DNA from: an uncultured Campylobacter sp.
GTDB taxonomy: Bacteria > Campylobacterota > Campylobacteria > Campylobacterales > Campylobacteraceae
Reading direction: 5' to 3'
Assembly (NCBI GenBank): GCA_938036585.1
Contig: CALHQN010000350.1
Coordinates: forward strand, 1-6,770
DNA length: 6,770 nucleotides
Part shown: positions 5,639 through 6,770 of the stretch, piece after piece
Layout: each line of letters begins with the position of its first letter
How positions within the stretch are numbered: the first letter of the stretch is position 1
Position numbers and translations under genes: made by a program
The notes under the pieces: generated by a model
The model's database searches: none
Told to the model about the DNA's origin: nothing
The model's input: only the letters and a program-made list of their open reading frames with translations

Positions 5639-6770
5639 TCTTTGCTTCCGAAACGGCCGCTTTCGTGCCCGATTCGCCACCGCAGCTTTCGCTTAAGGCC
5701 TTATTGTTTGCGCTCTCGCCGCCCGCTTCCTCTGCCGCACTCTTTGCGCCGCTTAGCTGCAAGGCTTTGCTTGCGGCAAAAAATTTAAACTCAAGCTCCG
5801 CGCCATCGCTGTCGATCTCAACCGTGCCGCCATTTTGCAGCGCGCCGAAAAGTAGCTCCTCGCTTATACGGTCGCTGATCTGCGTGCCGATCTCGCGCTT
5901 TAGGTTTCGCGCGCCGAACTCATCGGAGTAGCCGCGCGTGATGATGAAATCTTTCGCCGCTTTGCTTAGGCTAAATTTTACGTTTTTCAGCCCCGCTTCA
6001 AGCTCGCGGATCGTTTTATCCACGATCTTTTCTAAAATTTCGGTGCTTAGGCGGTTGAAATTTATGATCTTGTCGATGCGGTTTCGAAACTCGGGCGCAA
6101 AAAAGCTCTTGATCGCATTATCGATCTTGTAGCTCTCGTCCTTCGTAAATCCCACCTGCGGCGCCTCTTTCGTGCCTAAATTTGAGCTCATTATCACGAT
6201 CGTGTTTTTAAAATCGGTCGTAACGCCGTTGTTATCGGTCAGGCTCGCGTTATCAAAAAGCCCCAAAAAGATATTGGTCATGCTAGGGTGCGCCTTTTCG
6301 ATCTCGTCGAACAAAATGACGCTATAAGGATGCTTTTTGATGTTGTTCGTTAGAATTCCGCCGTTTTCAAAGCCCACGTATCCGGGAGGCGCGCCGATGA
6401 GCCTCGAGACGCTGTGAGCTTCCATATATTCGCTCATATCAACACGAATAAGAGCATTTTCAGAGCCGAACATACTATAGGCAAGTGCCTTTGAAAGTTC
6501 GGTCTTACCTACACCTGTAGGTCCCAAGAATAAGAATGAGCCGATAGGTCTTTTAGGATCTTTAAGTCCGACTCTACCTCTTCTTATAGCTCTTGCAACG
6601 GCATTTACAGCCTCTTCCTGCCCTACAACTCTCTCATGTAATACCTTTTCAAGATTATTCAGTCTTTGAGAGTCATTTTCGGTAATCTTCTTTACAGGAA
6701 TCTTTGTCCATAATGCAACTACATCGGCTATATCGGACTCTGTAATTACAAGCTTCCTGTTTTTCTTATC
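5622..6770 (-). CDS. clpA: Clp-family AAA+ unfoldase, C-terminal part; ClpA-like body with ClpC-like 5' end (probable chimera)
   Basis: ClpA is a cytoplasmic ATP-driven unfoldase that feeds substrates to ClpP. The frame is open to the right edge, so 382 residues remain: the end of the D1-D2 linker plus the complete D2 ATPase domain. In this fragment Walker A GPTGVGKT is at 83-90, pore loop GYVG at 130-133, Walker B VILFDE at 151-156, sensor-1 Asn at 197, the arginine finger in FRNR at 228-231 and sensor-2 GAR at 286-288. VGF at 206-208 is in the place of the ClpP-docking IGL/IGF/VGF loop, so this is a ClpP partner and not ClpB. LTDNNG after Walker B is ClpA-like. Residues 1 to about 115, however, are typical of Firmicutes ClpC (IADVVALWTKIPVKK, SMFGSENALIRVDMSEYM) with AGA/AGG arginine codons. 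After about 123 the protein is epsilonproteobacterial with mainly CGN codons. It ends with a roughly 50-residue Ala/Ser/Glu-rich tail. Confidence 0.88.
   Translation of the reverse strand, partial: DKKNRKLVITESDIADVVALWTKIPVKKITENDSQRLNNLEKVLHERVVGQEEAVNAVARAIRRGRVGLKDPKRPIGSFLFLGPTGVGKTELSKALAYSMFGSENALIRVDMSEYMEAHSVSRLIGAPPGYVGFENGGILTNNIKKHPYSVILFDEIEKAHPSMTNIFLGLFDNASLTDNNGVTTDFKNTIVIMSSNLGTKEAPQVGFTKDESYKIDNAIKSFFAPEFRNRIDKIINFNRLSTEILEKIVDKTIRELEAGLKNVKFSLSKAAKDFIITRGYSDEFGARNLKREIGTQISDRISEELLFGALQNGGTVEIDSDGAELEFKFFAASKALQLSGAKSAAEEAGGESANNKALSESCGGESGTKAAVSEAKNEKSF
5645..5649 (-). promoter_or_regulatory. Possible ribosome binding site for the KF/EF-repeat ORF, inside clp
   Basis: GGAAG on the minus strand lies 6 nt before the ATG at 5636-5638. 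It favours this start over the GTG at 5678-5680. It is embedded in clp coding sequence, so it may be coincidental. Confidence 0.35.
6400..6440. other. Junction where Campylobacter-like clpA meets Clostridia-like clpC sequence
   Basis: Base and codon use change abruptly here within one continuous frame. To the left, arginine is mostly CGC, CGA or AGG, Gly and Ala codons often end in C or G, and GC is about 50%. To the right, seven of eight early arginines before the join are AGA, valine is often GTA, and the last 230 bases of the window are about 39% GC (90 of 230). The switch lies in the strongly conserved MSEYMEAHSVSRLIG segment (residues about 112-126 of the fragment), where unrelated Clp genes share enough sequence to recombine or to be mis-joined. 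Confidence 0.7.

Noticed and set aside
6525..6527. TTG at the start of the Walker A motif as a start codon for a short Clp protein
   Set aside because: The frame continues open upstream to the window edge with clear Clp linker sequence, so this is an internal Leu codon.

Overview
The window looks like chromosomal DNA of a mid-GC, probably oral, Campylobacter (C. gracilis, rectus or showae type). This is inferred from protein character, the clpA-aat gene pairing that I recall from Campylobacter, and the very frequent AAATTT/AAAATTTT palindrome in and between genes. All supported genes lie on the minus strand, so transcription runs from the right end of the window to the left.

Right part (6770 to 4155): a 5'-truncated Clp-family AAA+ unfoldase gene ends at 5622. 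It is followed by an unrecognised Lys-Phe/Glu-Phe-rich ORF with in-frame 33-bp tandem repeats (5638-4829) and then by aat (4832-4155). ClpA and Aat belong to one N-degron pathway: Aat adds Leu/Phe to N-terminal Arg or Lys, and ClpAP with ClpS degrades the product. The Clp gene is the most striking object here. Left of about 6400-6440 it reads as an epsilonproteobacterial ClpA at about 50% GC. Right of that it reads as a Clostridia-type ClpC, about 39% GC with AGA/AGG arginine codons. The join is in frame inside a highly conserved motif. An assembly or amplification chimera is the first explanation to test, and intragenic recombination the second.

Middle (4080 to 2260): a complete ftsI-type class B penicillin-binding protein lies 74 bp downstream of aat and is probably co-transcribed. 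A 428-bp gene-free spacer (1832-2259) follows, unusually dense in AAATTT palindromes and short imperfect repeats.

Left part (1831 to 1): a complete TviB/WbpO-type UDP-HexNAc 6-dehydrogenase, which makes a uronic acid precursor for a surface glycan. After 57 bp comes the 5' end of a very AT-rich gene (about 25% GC at the window edge) for a membrane protein with an Asn/Ser-rich linker. This may be the edge of a surface-polysaccharide or other accessory region.

I found no rRNA, tRNA, CRISPR array, insertion sequence or convincing rho-independent terminator. No obviously new multi-gene system is visible. The items most worth checking are the ClpC/ClpA join and the repeat-bearing ORF between clpA and aat.
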